62,294 nucleotides of DNA, from assembly GCF_029504395.1 (NCBI RefSeq), contig NZ_JAQFIF010000018.1, positions 1 through 62,294 of the forward strand. Direction: 5' to 3'. Below the pieces are notes generated by a model. That model made no database searches and was not told the origin of the DNA. It saw only the letters and a program-made list of their open reading frames with translations. Source of the stretch: Arthrobacter sp. ES3-54 (GTDB lineage Bacteria > Actinomycetota > Actinomycetes > Actinomycetales > Micrococcaceae). This document shows positions 42,415-50,777 of this stretch, in pieces. Each line of letters opens with the position of its first letter. Positions within the stretch are counted from its first letter, which is position 1. Position numbers and translations under genes: made by a program.

Positions 42415-42695
42415 GGGCATGGCGTGGCGCGGCGGCGTGCCGCGAAGTCGCCGGAACCCTGCGAGGTCGCCGGAACCCCGCGAGGTCGCCGGAACCTTCC
42501 GGCGAACTCAGCCGTGGGCCCTGGCGCGCATGGGCCGGCGGGGCGAAGGGCATGGCGTGGCGCGGCGCGGGCGGCGTGCGCCACCATCCGCGAAGTCGCC
42601 GGAACTCTGCGAGGTCGCCGGAACCTTCCGGCGAGCCGGCGACTTTCCGGCGAACTCAGCCGTGGGCCCTGGCGCGCATGGGCCGGCGGGGCGAA
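42415..42695. repeat. Tandem duplication of a ~140-base GC-rich intergenic unit with TCGCCGGAA motifs
   Basis: Unit A (42415-42547) and unit B (42548-42695) both begin GGGCATGGCGTGGCGCGGCG. Both end with an identical 51-base block (42497-42547 and 42645-42695). Inside unit A are three 19-base repeats of the form GCGARGTCGCCGGAACCYY (42442-42498); unit B has two (42590-42627). The nonamer TCGCCGGAA and its complement TTCCGGCGA occur repeatedly in both orientations. A related element lies at 46196-46330. Confidence 0.85.
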
Positions 42696-42726
42696 CTCGC
42701 CGGCGCAGCGGGCCTCAAGACACCCA

Positions 42727-42773
42727 TTGACACCCCCAAACGGCCGGACTATTCTACAACCAAATGGTTGTAG
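42727..42773 (+). promoter_or_regulatory. Leaderless promoter and operator of the second arsR-SRPBCC pair
   Basis: TTGACA (42727-42732), a 17-base spacer and TATTCT (42750-42755) place transcription start at or next to the ATG at 42764. The inverted repeat CTACAACCA-AA-TGGTTGTAG (42754-42773) overlaps the -10 box and the start codon, a classic autorepression arrangement. Confidence 0.82.
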
Positions 42774-43195
42774 ATCAGCTCCGGGCCCAGCTTAGCGACG
42801 AAGAACTTGACCGCCTGTTCCAGGCGCTCGCCGATACGACCCGCCGGGACATCGTGCGACGCGTGACTCTCGGCGAGTACTCGGTCTCCGGGCTCGCTGC
42901 CCTCTACGCCATGAGTTTCGCGGCCGTCCAGAAGCATGTGGCGGTGCTGGAGCGCGCTTCCCTTGTCTCCAAGGAGAGGCGGGGAAGGGAGCAGATTGTG
43001 CGGGCCAATCACGACGGACTGCAGCGGGCCCGCCGGTTGCTCGACGAGTACGAGGTCATCTGGCGGCAGCGGGCCGACCGGATCGCAGACCTGCTCGCCG
43101 AAACAGCCACCACAGAACCTGACAAGACGGAGACAGGCAAAAAGGACACCAGGAACACGCAAAGCAACAAAACTGAAGGAAAAACTGAAGGATAG
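42764..43195 (+). CDS. ArsR family transcriptional regulator
   Basis: A 143-residue winged-helix regulator (LFQALADTTRRDIVRRVTLGEYSVSGLA, MSFAAVQKHVAVLERASLVSKER) with a long charged tail rich in Thr/Lys/Glu, longer than usual for the family. It is probably translated from a leaderless mRNA. It is followed after 12 bases by an SRPBCC gene. No metal-binding cysteines. Confidence 0.9.
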   Translation: MVVDQLRAQLSDEELDRLFQALADTTRRDIVRRVTLGEYSVSGLAALYAMSFAAVQKHVAVLERASLVSKERRGREQIVRANHDGLQRARRLLDEYEVIWRQRADRIADLLAETATTEPDKTETGKKDTRNTQSNKTEGKTEG

Positions 43196-43207
43196 GAAGG
43201 GTTCGTC

Positions 43208-43705
43208 ATGACGGTTATCAGTTCAGTCAAGAATCTTGAGGCGCTGAGCCTCACCGTGGTCGCCGAGTTCGACGCCGGAGTCGGGCGCGTCTGGCAAATC
43301 TGGGAAGACCCGCGCCTGCTCGAGCGCTGGTGGGGGCCTCCCACATGGCCGGCCACCTTCGAGAAGCACGAGTTTGTCCCCGGCGGCGCGGCCAGCTACT
43401 TCATGACGGGGCCCGAGGGGGAGAAAGCCCGGGGCTGGTGGCGGTTCACGGCCATTGACGCGCCGCACCGCCTTGAGTTCGACGACGGCTTCGCGGATGA
43501 CAACGGCGACCCCGTGGCGGACATGGGCACCATCCACGGTGTTGTGACTCTGGAGCCAATCGGCGACCGCACCCGAATGACCATCTTGTCCACCTTCGAG
43601 GCGGAGGAACAGATGGAGAAGATTGTCGCCATGGGCATGGAAGAGGGCATGAAGGAGGCGCTGGGCCAGGTCGACGCGATCCTCGCCGAGTCCGTCAACG
43701 CCTGA
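43208..43705 (+). CDS. SRPBCC (AHSA1-like) domain protein
   Basis: A 165-residue START-like protein. The N-terminal LSLTVVAEFDAGVGRVWQIWEDPRLLERWWGPP and the later EKARGWWRFTAIDAPHRLEFDDGF are typical of AHSA1-like proteins. The C-terminal helix spans MEKIVAMGMEEGMKEALGQVDAI. It forms a pair with the preceding ArsR gene; AGGAAGG precedes the ATG. Ligand unknown. Confidence 0.9.
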   Translation: MTVISSVKNLEALSLTVVAEFDAGVGRVWQIWEDPRLLERWWGPPTWPATFEKHEFVPGGAASYFMTGPEGEKARGWWRFTAIDAPHRLEFDDGFADDNGDPVADMGTIHGVVTLEPIGDRTRMTILSTFEAEEQMEKIVAMGMEEGMKEALGQVDAILAESVNA

Positions 43706-43717
43706 CCTGCGACGCAA

Positions 43718-43752
43718 GCGGACGACGGCGGGAATCTCCCGCCGTCGTTCGC
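43718..43752 (+). terminator. 16-base hairpin after the SRPBCC gene
   Basis: GCGGACGACGGCGGGA and TCCCGCCGTCGTTCGC pair around ATC (one G-U). The stem shares GACGACGGCGGGA with the hairpin at 21552-21583. Confidence 0.75.
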
Positions 43753-43795
43753 AAAGCCCCTGTTCAGCCCGGCCCGCGCGGCGGTAACATGCCCT

Positions 43796-44584
43796 GTGGC
43801 ATTCACTCACGGTTACGCGGCGAACGGCGACCTCCGCATGTACTACGAGGTCCATGGCCACGCGCTGGCCGACCAGCCGCCGCTGCTCCTGATCCCCGGT
43901 GGAGGCTCCACCATCGAGACCAGCTTCGCTGGGCTCATCCCGGCGCTGCTGGCCGAGAGCCGCCAGGTGATCGCCGTCGACGAGGAAGGCCACGGCCGGA
44001 CTGCGGCCACCGGCCGGCCGCTCACCGCCGAAGACTCGGCCGAGGACGTCAAAGCCGTACTGGATGAGCTCAACGTAAAGTCCGTGGATGTGCTCGGGTT
44101 CAGCGCCGGAGGCCACACCGCGCTGGCGCTGGCCATGCGGCATCCGGCGTACGTGCGGTGCCTCATCGCCGCTTCCACCTTTGTCAGCCGCGACGCTGTG
44201 GCCGACGGGTTCTGGGACGGGATGGCGAAGGCCACGCTCGATGACATGCCGGAGGCGTACAAGGACGCCGACCGCCGGCTCAGCCCGGAGCCCGGGCACC
44301 TCGAGCGAATGTTCGAGCTGGACCGCCAGCGGATCCTGACCTTCCCCGGCTGGCCGGACGACGACCTGCGCCGCATCACGGCCCGCACCCTGGTGCTGAG
44401 CGCAGACCGCGACGTCGTCAGTGCGGAACACGCCGTCCGCATGTCCCAAGTCATTCCAGGGGCGCGCCTGATGATCGTGCCCGGCAGCCACGGCGACTAC
44501 CTCGGCGAGCAGGCCGCCAGCGGCGGCGACCTGCGGGCCATGCGGACCGCTGTCCCGTACCTGCTGCGGTTCCTGGAGGACTAG
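43796..44584 (+). CDS. Alpha/beta-fold hydrolase
   Basis: A 262-residue hydrolase. The GTG at 43796 is preceded by a TAACAT -10-like box within eight bases, so leaderless translation is possible. The oxyanion region is LLLIPGGGSTIETSFAG, the nucleophile elbow is GFSAGGHTA (Ser in G-x-S-x-G), the acid lies in LVLSADRDVVSAEH and the histidine in VPGSHGDYLGE. The family includes esterases, lactonases and dehalogenases; the substrate is not predictable. Confidence 0.9.
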   Translation: MAFTHGYAANGDLRMYYEVHGHALADQPPLLLIPGGGSTIETSFAGLIPALLAESRQVIAVDEEGHGRTAATGRPLTAEDSAEDVKAVLDELNVKSVDVLGFSAGGHTALALAMRHPAYVRCLIAASTFVSRDAVADGFWDGMAKATLDDMPEAYKDADRRLSPEPGHLERMFELDRQRILTFPGWPDDDLRRITARTLVLSADRDVVSAEHAVRMSQVIPGARLMIVPGSHGDYLGEQAASGGDLRAMRTAVPYLLRFLED

Positions 44585-44633
44585 CGGCAGCTAGGACCGT
44601 GCCGGCGTCGGAGCCTTTGCCGGGCAGGGGTTT

Positions 44634-45344
44634 TTACGGATTAGAGGTCCAGTGCTGGCGGTGAAGCCGCTCAAAGCCGTCCAGGAGCAGATCGAGGGCG
44701 AACTCGAACTCGAACTGGTCATCGCACCCCTGTCCCACCGCAGAGTCTTTGTGCGCGGAGGCGGTGGCGACTTTCAGGATGTTCGGATACCGCTCGGCCA
44801 TCTCCCGGAACATGGCGGCCTGCGCCTCGGGCGGAAGAGCCGCTGGCGCCTCCGCGTCTCCGCCGGCGGAGTCGTCGAACAGCTCCTGGGTGAACCCCCA
44901 CATGCGGCTGCCGAGGGCATGCATGACGTGGTGGGTCAGGTCCACGGAGAAGCCGCCGGCCAGGAACATGCCGATGAACGAGTCCATGTAGCCAAGGACG
45001 GCCGGTGTCTTGTTGGTGCGCGACTCCAATACCTGTCGGCCCCACGGGTGCATCAGGAGTGCCCGCCGCGCCGAGAGCACCCTCAGACGGACGGCGTTCT
45101 TCCAGCCGACATCGCGGACGGGAGGATCGATCTCGCTGACAAGGGCGTCCACCATGCCGTCGAGGAGTTCCTCCTTGTTGGCCACGTGCTTGTAGAGCGC
45201 CATCGGCACGACGCCGAGTTCCTGCGCCAGCCGGCGCATGCTCAGCGCCTCGATCCCCACCTCATCGGCCAGCGCGACGGCGGCAGTTAGGACGCGGTCA
45301 CGGCTCAACGGGATCCGGCGAGTGCGCTCCGCTTGCTGGGTCAT
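44634..45344 (-). CDS. TetR family transcriptional regulator
   Basis: A 236-residue repressor. The N-terminal helix-turn-helix (VLTAAVALADEVGIEALSMRRLAQELGVVPMALYKHVANKEELL) is of the TetR type, and the C-terminal part (MHPWGRQVLESR, MDSFIGMFLAGGFSVDL) belongs to the TetR_C group common in Actinobacteria. AAAGGTGG precedes the ATG. It is divergent from the DUF2306 gene, and the shared region carries two identical GTGTACGCCGTACAC palindromes, its probable operators. Confidence 0.92.
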   Translation of the reverse strand: MTQQAERTRRIPLSRDRVLTAAVALADEVGIEALSMRRLAQELGVVPMALYKHVANKEELLDGMVDALVSEIDPPVRDVGWKNAVRLRVLSARRALLMHPWGRQVLESRTNKTPAVLGYMDSFIGMFLAGGFSVDLTHHVMHALGSRMWGFTQELFDDSAGGDAEAPAALPPEAQAAMFREMAERYPNILKVATASAHKDSAVGQGCDDQFEFEFALDLLLDGFERLHRQHWTSNP

Positions 45345-45373
45345 CCGACCACCTTTCCCTTACGGCTTCCCTG

Positions 45374-45429
45374 TTGACAAGTGTACGCCGTACACCTAGC
45401 GTGGTCGCATCAGGTGTACGCCGTACACC
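45374..45429. promoter_or_regulatory. Two identical TetR-type operators in the divergent promoter
   Basis: GTGTACG-C-CGTACAC occurs at 45381-45395 and 45414-45428, centres 33 bases apart (about three helical turns). TTGACA (45374-45379) lies immediately before the first copy, which then fills the spacer to a TAGCGT -10, so binding should block the DUF2306 promoter. Confidence 0.85.
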
Positions 45430-45476
45430 ACGGCCCATGTACTACCGCCGTCAGATCTTCCCAGCCAAGGACCGCC

Positions 45477-46193
45477 GTGACTACTCAAGCCAGCAGCGCC
45501 CCCGTGCCCCGTGTCCGCCGCCGCCCGCAGTGGCCCGTGCCCGCCGGATTGATCCTTCTCAGCCTCATCCCGGTGATCGCGGGCGCGGCGCGGCTGACGG
45601 AACTGACCGGAGGCGCCGTCGTCACTGCCCAGAACGCCCGATTCTTCGCCTCGCCCGTCCCTGTGGTGACGCACATTCTCAGCGTCACCATCTACAGCCT
45701 GCTCGGGGCGTTCCAATTCCTCCCTGCACTGCGGGGACGCCGCGGCTGGCACCGGGTGGCTGGCCGCATCCTGGCGCCGGCAGGCCTGCTGGCCGCCCTG
45801 TCCGGTTTGTGGATGACCCTCTTTTATCCGCTGCCGCCCGGCGACGGGCCCGCGCTTTTCGTCCTGCGGCTCGTCTTCGGCTCGGCCATGGCAGCGAGCA
45901 TCGTCCTGGGAGTCGCCGCGATTGTGCGCCGGGACTTTGTGCAGCACGGCGCGTGGATGACACGGGGCTACGCGATCGGCGTCGCCGCGGGAACGCAGGC
46001 GCTGACGGGTCTGCCGTGGATACTGCTGGTGGGGCCGCCCGACGAGCCGACCCGGGCAGTGCTCCTGGGGGCGGCCTGGGCGATCAACGTTGCGGTGGCC
46101 GAGTACGTCATCCGCCGTCGCGCCATGTGGTCGGTGCGGGTGCCGCGGTCTTCCGGGCGGACGGCCGCGACGGGTGCTGTCACGCCGGGCTAG
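45477..46193 (+). CDS. DUF2306 family membrane protein
   Basis: A 238-residue membrane protein. The GTG at 45477 has AAGGA six bases upstream; upstream in-frame codons lie in the operators. About six or seven helices: PAGLILLSLIPVIAGAARL is the first, and VTHILSVTIYSLLGAFQFLPALRGRRGWHRVAGR carries the conserved His and Arg of the family. HGAWMTRGYAIGVAAGTQALT is another conserved block. Function unknown; it is under a TetR regulator with two operators. Confidence 0.87.
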   Translation: MTTQASSAPVPRVRRRPQWPVPAGLILLSLIPVIAGAARLTELTGGAVVTAQNARFFASPVPVVTHILSVTIYSLLGAFQFLPALRGRRGWHRVAGRILAPAGLLAALSGLWMTLFYPLPPGDGPALFVLRLVFGSAMAASIVLGVAAIVRRDFVQHGAWMTRGYAIGVAAGTQALTGLPWILLVGPPDEPTRAVLLGAAWAINVAVAEYVIRRRAMWSVRVPRSSGRTAATGAVTPG

Positions 46194-46195
46194 GA

Positions 46196-46330
46196 TGCCG
46201 CCGTCGAAGTCGCCCACGCCGGCCGTCGCCCACGCACGCCCGCCGTCGCCCACGCCCGCCGTCGAAGTCGCCGGAAGGGTGCCGGCTCGCCGTAATGTTC
46301 CGGCGAAGCGGAGAGTTTCCGGCGAGTTCG
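46196..46330. repeat. Second intergenic element with TCGCCGGAA/TTCCGGCGA and CGTCGCCCACGC repeats
   Basis: TCGCCGGAA at 46268-46276 and TTCCGGCGA at 46298-46306 and 46317-46325 match the motif of the 42415-42695 element. Before them GTCGCCCACGC-type units recur three times. It fills the gap between the DUF2306 and DinB-like genes. Confidence 0.75.
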
Positions 46331-46398
46331 AGGCTGGGGGGCCGGCGGGGCCGGCGGACTGCACCGGCGCGGCACAAGGCCGCCGGATGCCGCGCCGC

Positions 46399-46404
46399 TA
46401 GACT
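46399..46404 (+). promoter_or_regulatory. -10 box of a probable leaderless dinB-like gene
   Basis: TAGACT lies seven bases before the ATG, as in other leaderless genes here; no ribosome-binding site is visible. Confidence 0.5.
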
Positions 46405-46411
46405 CACGCGC

Positions 46412-46951
46412 ATGACAATTGTTGACGAGCAGGGCCGCCCGGAACCTCCCCTTGCAGGCGACGAAGCCGCGACCCTCCTGGGCTTCCTGGACTTTCAGCG
46501 GGCCACGCTGGCGTGGAAGTGCGCCGGACTGGACGCCGCCGGCTTCGGGGCCACTACCGCTGCCTCATCGATGACGCTGGGCGGGCTGCTGAAGCACATG
46601 GCTTACGTGGAGAGCGCTTGGTTTTCCCATTCCCTGCACGCGAGGGACCGGGAGGCCCCGTTCGACACCGTGGATTGGAAGGCCAACCCGGACTGGGAAT
46701 GGCATTCCGCCGCCGGGGACACTCCGGACCAGCTGCGCACCCTGTGGCAGGACGCGGTGGATCGGTCCCAGATCCGCGTCGCGGAAGCCCTGGCCGGCGG
46801 CGGCCTGGACCAGTTGGCCAGGCGCCCGTGGCAAGACGGTTCGGCACCGAGCCTGCGCTGGATCCTGTGCCACATGATCGAGGAGTATGCCCGGCACAAC
46901 GGCCACGCCGACCTCCTCCGCGAAGCCCTAGACGGCGAGACGGGGGAATAG
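46412..46951 (+). CDS. DinB/DUF664 family protein
   Basis: A 179-residue four-helix-bundle protein. The metal-ligand-like histidines are in GGLLKHMAYVESAWF (residue about 56) and in LCHMIEEYARHNGHADLL near the C-terminus, the DUF664/mycothiol-transferase pattern with H-x-x-x-H. Actinobacterial members may act with mycothiol in thiol transfer. The start at 46412 is taken because the long upstream frame is a shadow of the DUF2306 gene. The end of the gene contains a short direct repeat (GGCGAGACGGGGGA) that is repeated again after the stop. Confidence 0.87.
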   Translation: MTIVDEQGRPEPPLAGDEAATLLGFLDFQRATLAWKCAGLDAAGFGATTAASSMTLGGLLKHMAYVESAWFSHSLHARDREAPFDTVDWKANPDWEWHSAAGDTPDQLRTLWQDAVDRSQIRVAEALAGGGLDQLARRPWQDGSAPSLRWILCHMIEEYARHNGHADLLREALDGETGE

Positions 46952-47160
46952 GCGGCGAGACGGGGGAGTAGCCGCGGGACGGGTCGACGCTTGCGGCTGC
47001 CGGTGCGGTCCTCACGTCCGACGGCGTGTGGTCGCCCGTCTAAGCACCCCGCCAACCACCCGTTGCTCCCACCAGTTGACTTTGGGCGCCGAATGGCGAC
47101 TAGGACTGATAGCGCAACCCGGTATTACTAGGTCCCGGCCGCGATCTAGTCAGGCGCAAT

Positions 47161-48915
47161 CTAGTAGGCCCTGACCCGCTGTTCGACGACGAGGTGGACG
47201 AGGGCGAACACACCGTCCTGGTCAATGGCGGCCAGGGCATCCTCCAGGGCGGCCGGCACGTCCTTGTCCTCGGTGACCTTGATGCCGAATCCGCCGAACG
47301 CCCGGGCCATCATGCCGAAGTCGGGGTTCTTCAGCTGGGTCCCCGACACCCGGGACGGGTAGTGGCGTTCCTGGTGGGTGCGGATGGTGCCGTACTCCTG
47401 GTTGTCCATCACGATGATGAGCGGCGTGGCTCCGTACTGGGCGGCCGTGGCGAGCTCCTGCCCGTTCATCAAGAATTCCCCGTCGCCGGCGATGGTGACC
47501 ACCCGCCGCTCCGGACTGGCCAGCGAGGCGGCGATCGCCGAGGGCACCGAGTACCCCATGGAGCCGTTCCGGGCGCTGATCATCGAGGCGTAGCGCCGGG
47601 TGGGGAAGTACCGGTGCGCCCAGTTAGTGTGCTCGCCCGCCCCGAACGTCACCAGGGCATCCTCGGGCAGCAGCGGGACGAGGTTCGCCATCAGGGTGTC
47701 CATCTTCGCGGGCCCGTCGCCGGGTGTCGACGGCGGCAGGCTGGCGAAGGACTGTTGCTCGGCGCGCATCCGGGCCGTCCACGCCTTCCATTCCTCCTTG
47801 ATCGGCAAGTCGATGTCGACCAGATCCCGGACGAAAGCCTCCGGTTTGGCCAGAATCTGGCGGGAGACCGGGCCGGAGCGGCCACGCAGCGAGGGATCGA
47901 TGCTGACCAGGAAGTTCTTCTTGTTCCAGTCTTGCCGGCAGACAAAGCCGTCAGTGATCACGTCCCCTGGGAACGTCCCGACGAAAACGAGCAGATCGGT
48001 TTCCTCCAGGAGATCGTAGGTGGGGCGGGGCCGGCCGTAGCCGATCGGTCCCACATAGCTGGGGGAGTCGAAGGAGACGGTCCCCTGCGTGCGCCATTCC
48101 GCCGCGGCCGGAATATGGTGCTTCTCGAGCCACCGGGTGAGCTCCACGGCTGCTTCCTGGGTCCAGTCGTTCCCGCCGGTGACAAAGAGCGGCTTCCTGG
48201 CCTGTGCCAGGGCTTCGGCGAGAGCGCCAGCGTCCGTCCTGCTCATCCCGCCCCCGGCCACCGGGATGGGCGGGTGCAGGGCCGGATCAATCTGTGCGCG
48301 GATGATGTCCTCCGGCAGGCCCACTACCACTGGGCCGGGACGGCCACTCATGGCCGCGAACATTGCCTCCGCGACAATCTCGGAGGCCCGCTCTGGGTGG
48401 TCGAGGACCATCACACGTTTGGCGCCCGTGTCGAACCACGCCTTGATGTCGAACTCCTGGAACGCCTCGCGGTCCCGGTGCGCAAACGGAATCAGTCCAA
48501 CAAAGAGCAGCATCGGAGTGGAGTCCTGCCAGGCGGTGTGCAGGCCCACGTGGGCGTTCGCTGCCCCGGGTCCCCGCGTGACCATGGCGACGCCGGGACG
48601 CTGGTTCAGCTTGCCGTCGGCCTCGGCCATGTACGCGGCGCCGCCCTCGTGCCGGCAGACCACGGTCTCGATGTCCGAGCCGTGCAGCCCGTCGAGGACG
48701 TCCAGGAAGCTTTCCCCCGGAACAACAAAGGTGCGTTCCACCCCGTGCGCCATGAGCGAATCAACAATCACGTGGCCGGCGGACTTGAGGGCGCTGCTGC
48801 CGTTAAAGTTGTCCAAGATGGCCGCTGGGGCCGTCTGCAGGGGTTTGGTGGTGTCGCCTTCAACTGGGTGCGTGTCGGTTGCGGTCATGGTGGATGCAGA
48901 CTCCGTTTTCATCAT
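47161..48915 (-). CDS. Thiamine-diphosphate-dependent enzyme (acetolactate-synthase-like)
   Basis: A 584-residue ThDP enzyme with the three-domain build of the acetolactate synthase family. The N-terminal Pyr domain has the catalytic Glu in VVCRHEGGAAYMAEADG and continues in GVAMVTRGPGAANAHVGLHTAW. The central domain has DLLVFVGTFPGD. The C-terminal PP domain has the cofactor motif IAGDGEFLMNGQELATAAQYG...IVMDNQEYG. No partner small subunit (IlvN) is adjacent, so it may be a catabolic decarboxylase or carboligase rather than biosynthetic. It shares orientation with the AnsP/glutaminase/PucR genes. Confidence 0.88.
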   Translation of the reverse strand: MMKTESASTMTATDTHPVEGDTTKPLQTAPAAILDNFNGSSALKSAGHVIVDSLMAHGVERTFVVPGESFLDVLDGLHGSDIETVVCRHEGGAAYMAEADGKLNQRPGVAMVTRGPGAANAHVGLHTAWQDSTPMLLFVGLIPFAHRDREAFQEFDIKAWFDTGAKRVMVLDHPERASEIVAEAMFAAMSGRPGPVVVGLPEDIIRAQIDPALHPPIPVAGGGMSRTDAGALAEALAQARKPLFVTGGNDWTQEAAVELTRWLEKHHIPAAAEWRTQGTVSFDSPSYVGPIGYGRPRPTYDLLEETDLLVFVGTFPGDVITDGFVCRQDWNKKNFLVSIDPSLRGRSGPVSRQILAKPEAFVRDLVDIDLPIKEEWKAWTARMRAEQQSFASLPPSTPGDGPAKMDTLMANLVPLLPEDALVTFGAGEHTNWAHRYFPTRRYASMISARNGSMGYSVPSAIAASLASPERRVVTIAGDGEFLMNGQELATAAQYGATPLIIVMDNQEYGTIRTHQERHYPSRVSGTQLKNPDFGMMARAFGGFGIKVTEDKDVPAALEDALAAIDQDGVFALVHLVVEQRVRAY

Positions 48916-49188
48916 TACTTGTCTTCTTGGGTTGGGTTTGCGGGCATGGCATGTCCACTGAATCCAGCGGAACGGTTGGTGGTGCCTAGTCTGTTTCCGG
49001 TCCGGTACAGAAGAAGCAGCCGTCTTCGCAACTGTCGTTCGACGCCGGCGGCTTGCCTGTGTTTGCGGCTGGCGGGTCGAGTTCCTGCAGAGTGCTAGTT
49101 CGGCCGGGACTGAGCGGGTTTCGTGGCCTCATGGAGGCTTTCACGTTGTGTGTCGGGTTGTGGGACTAGTCGGCACCGGGATGTTCGA

Positions 49189-50703
49189 TTAGCGAATTGA
49201 AGTCCGGTTGGCCAGCACGGGCGCGGCGCCCGTGAAGCCGTCGCGGGTTTCGGCGATGTCGTGGATCTGTTTCCGGCAGGCGTACCAGCCGGCTACCATC
49301 AGCGCGCAGGCCACCAGGGTCACCAGCAGCGTGATCGGGGAGTCGATGAAGACCATGACGAGCACGCCGAGCAGGAATGCCAGGGAGAGGTACCCGGTGT
49401 AGGGGGCGCCGAACATCCGGAAAGAGGGGCGCTCAAGCCAGCCCTTGGCCGCCCACCGTTGGAGCTGGATCTGGCAGAGCACGATAGTGGCCCAGGTGAC
49501 GACGATGCCTACAGAGGCGACGTTCAGGACGATCTCGAACGCCTGGCCGGGGACCAGGTAGTTCAGAGGGACCCCAAGGAGGGAGACGCCGGCGGTGATG
49601 GCGATGCCGCCGTAGGGGACGCCGGCCTTGTTCATCCGCTGGGCGAACTTCGGGGCCGATCCGGCCACTGACATGGAACGCAGGATGCGGCCGGTGGAGT
49701 ATAGACCGGCGTTCAGCGAGGACAGGGCGGCCGTGAGGACCACGAGGTTCATGATGACGTCCACGCCCTGGATACCGATGGATCCGAAGAACGTCACAAA
49801 CGGGCTGACGCCTTTTTCATACGAGGTGTAGGGCAGCAGCAGGGCGAGCAGAATGACCGAGCCGACGTAGAAGACGGCGATCCGGAAGACCACGGAGTTG
49901 ATGGCCTTGGGCATGATCCTTTCGGGGTTTTCGGTTTCACCGGCGGCGGTACCGATCAGTTCGATCGAGGCGTAGGCGAACAGCACGCCCTGCATGAGGA
50001 TGATCATGGGCAGCAGGCCGTTGGGGAAGAGGCCGCCATTGTCGGTGATGAGACTGAATCCGACTTCCTGGCCTTCCACGGGGGTGCCGAACATGACGAA
50101 GTAGGTGCCGACCAACAGGAACGCGACGAGGGCCGCGACCTTGATCAGGGCGAACCAGAACTCGAGCTCGCCGAACACCTTGACGGAGACGAGGTTGAGG
50201 CAGAGGACCACGACGAGGGCGATCAGCGCCCACGCCCACTGCGGTACGGCCCCCATCCAGGGGATATATTTGCCGAAGAAGTTCATGTAGAGGGCCGCGG
50301 CGGTGATGTCCACGATGGTGGTGGTGGCCCAGTTGATCCAATAGAACCAGCCGGAGATGAACGCGGCTTTCTCTCCGTAGAATTCGCGGGCGTAGGACAC
50401 GAACGATCCTGACGAGGGCCGGTGCAGCACCAGTTCTCCCAGGGCGCGCAGGATCAGGAACGCGAAGAAGCCGCAGACGGCGTAGGCGATGACCAGTGAC
50501 GGGCCGGCCGCGTTGAGCCGGCCGCCGGCGCCCAGGAACAGGCCGGTTCCGATGGCGCCGCCGATCGCGATCATCTGGATCTGCCGGGGCTTCAGGCTCT
50601 TGTGGTATCCCGAGTCCTCCGCGTGGATCAAGGCATCCGAAGCGTGGGCGTGGCCACCATCAGCCTGGTACAAGCCAACCTCGTCGTTGGGGTTGTTGGG
50701 CAT
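49189..50703 (-). CDS. ansP: Amino-acid permease, AnsP-like (probable L-asparagine permease)
   Basis: A 504-residue APC-superfamily transporter with about 12 helices. It follows E. coli AnsP closely by memory: GYHKSLKPRQIQMIAIGGAIGTGLFLGAG, LVLHRPSSGSFVSYAREFYGEKAA, GFSLITDNGGLFPNGLLP, EIVLNVASVGIV and the central IELIGTAAGETENPERIMPKAINSV. Such permeases import asparagine or related neutral amino acids with protons. AAAGGAAC precedes the ATG. It lies upstream of the ThDP enzyme gene and downstream of the glutaminase gene, consistent with amide amino-acid use. Confidence 0.88.
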   Translation of the reverse strand: MPNNPNDEVGLYQADGGHAHASDALIHAEDSGYHKSLKPRQIQMIAIGGAIGTGLFLGAGGRLNAAGPSLVIAYAVCGFFAFLILRALGELVLHRPSSGSFVSYAREFYGEKAAFISGWFYWINWATTTIVDITAAALYMNFFGKYIPWMGAVPQWAWALIALVVVLCLNLVSVKVFGELEFWFALIKVAALVAFLLVGTYFVMFGTPVEGQEVGFSLITDNGGLFPNGLLPMIILMQGVLFAYASIELIGTAAGETENPERIMPKAINSVVFRIAVFYVGSVILLALLLPYTSYEKGVSPFVTFFGSIGIQGVDVIMNLVVLTAALSSLNAGLYSTGRILRSMSVAGSAPKFAQRMNKAGVPYGGIAITAGVSLLGVPLNYLVPGQAFEIVLNVASVGIVVTWATIVLCQIQLQRWAAKGWLERPSFRMFGAPYTGYLSLAFLLGVLVMVFIDSPITLLVTLVACALMVAGWYACRKQIHDIAETRDGFTGAAPVLANRTSIR

Positions 50704-50777
50704 GGGTGTTCCTTTCGATCTGTCAGAGATCTAAATGGGTTCTGGAGGGAGATTGTGGGGTACAGCCAGGCGTCAGA

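Noticed and set aside
42442..42627. CRISPR array suggested by 19-base tandem repeats
   Set aside because: The repeats are directly adjacent without spacers and no cas gene is present.
45374..46411. Long frame upstream of the DinB-like gene
   Set aside because: It runs through TetR operators and the DUF2306 gene in another frame; the ATG at 46412 gives a normal DinB-like protein.
47194..49098. A 634-codon plus-strand frame opposite the ThDP enzyme gene
   Set aside because: Low-complexity Gly/Val/Arg translation without domains; the minus strand has all ThDP motifs.
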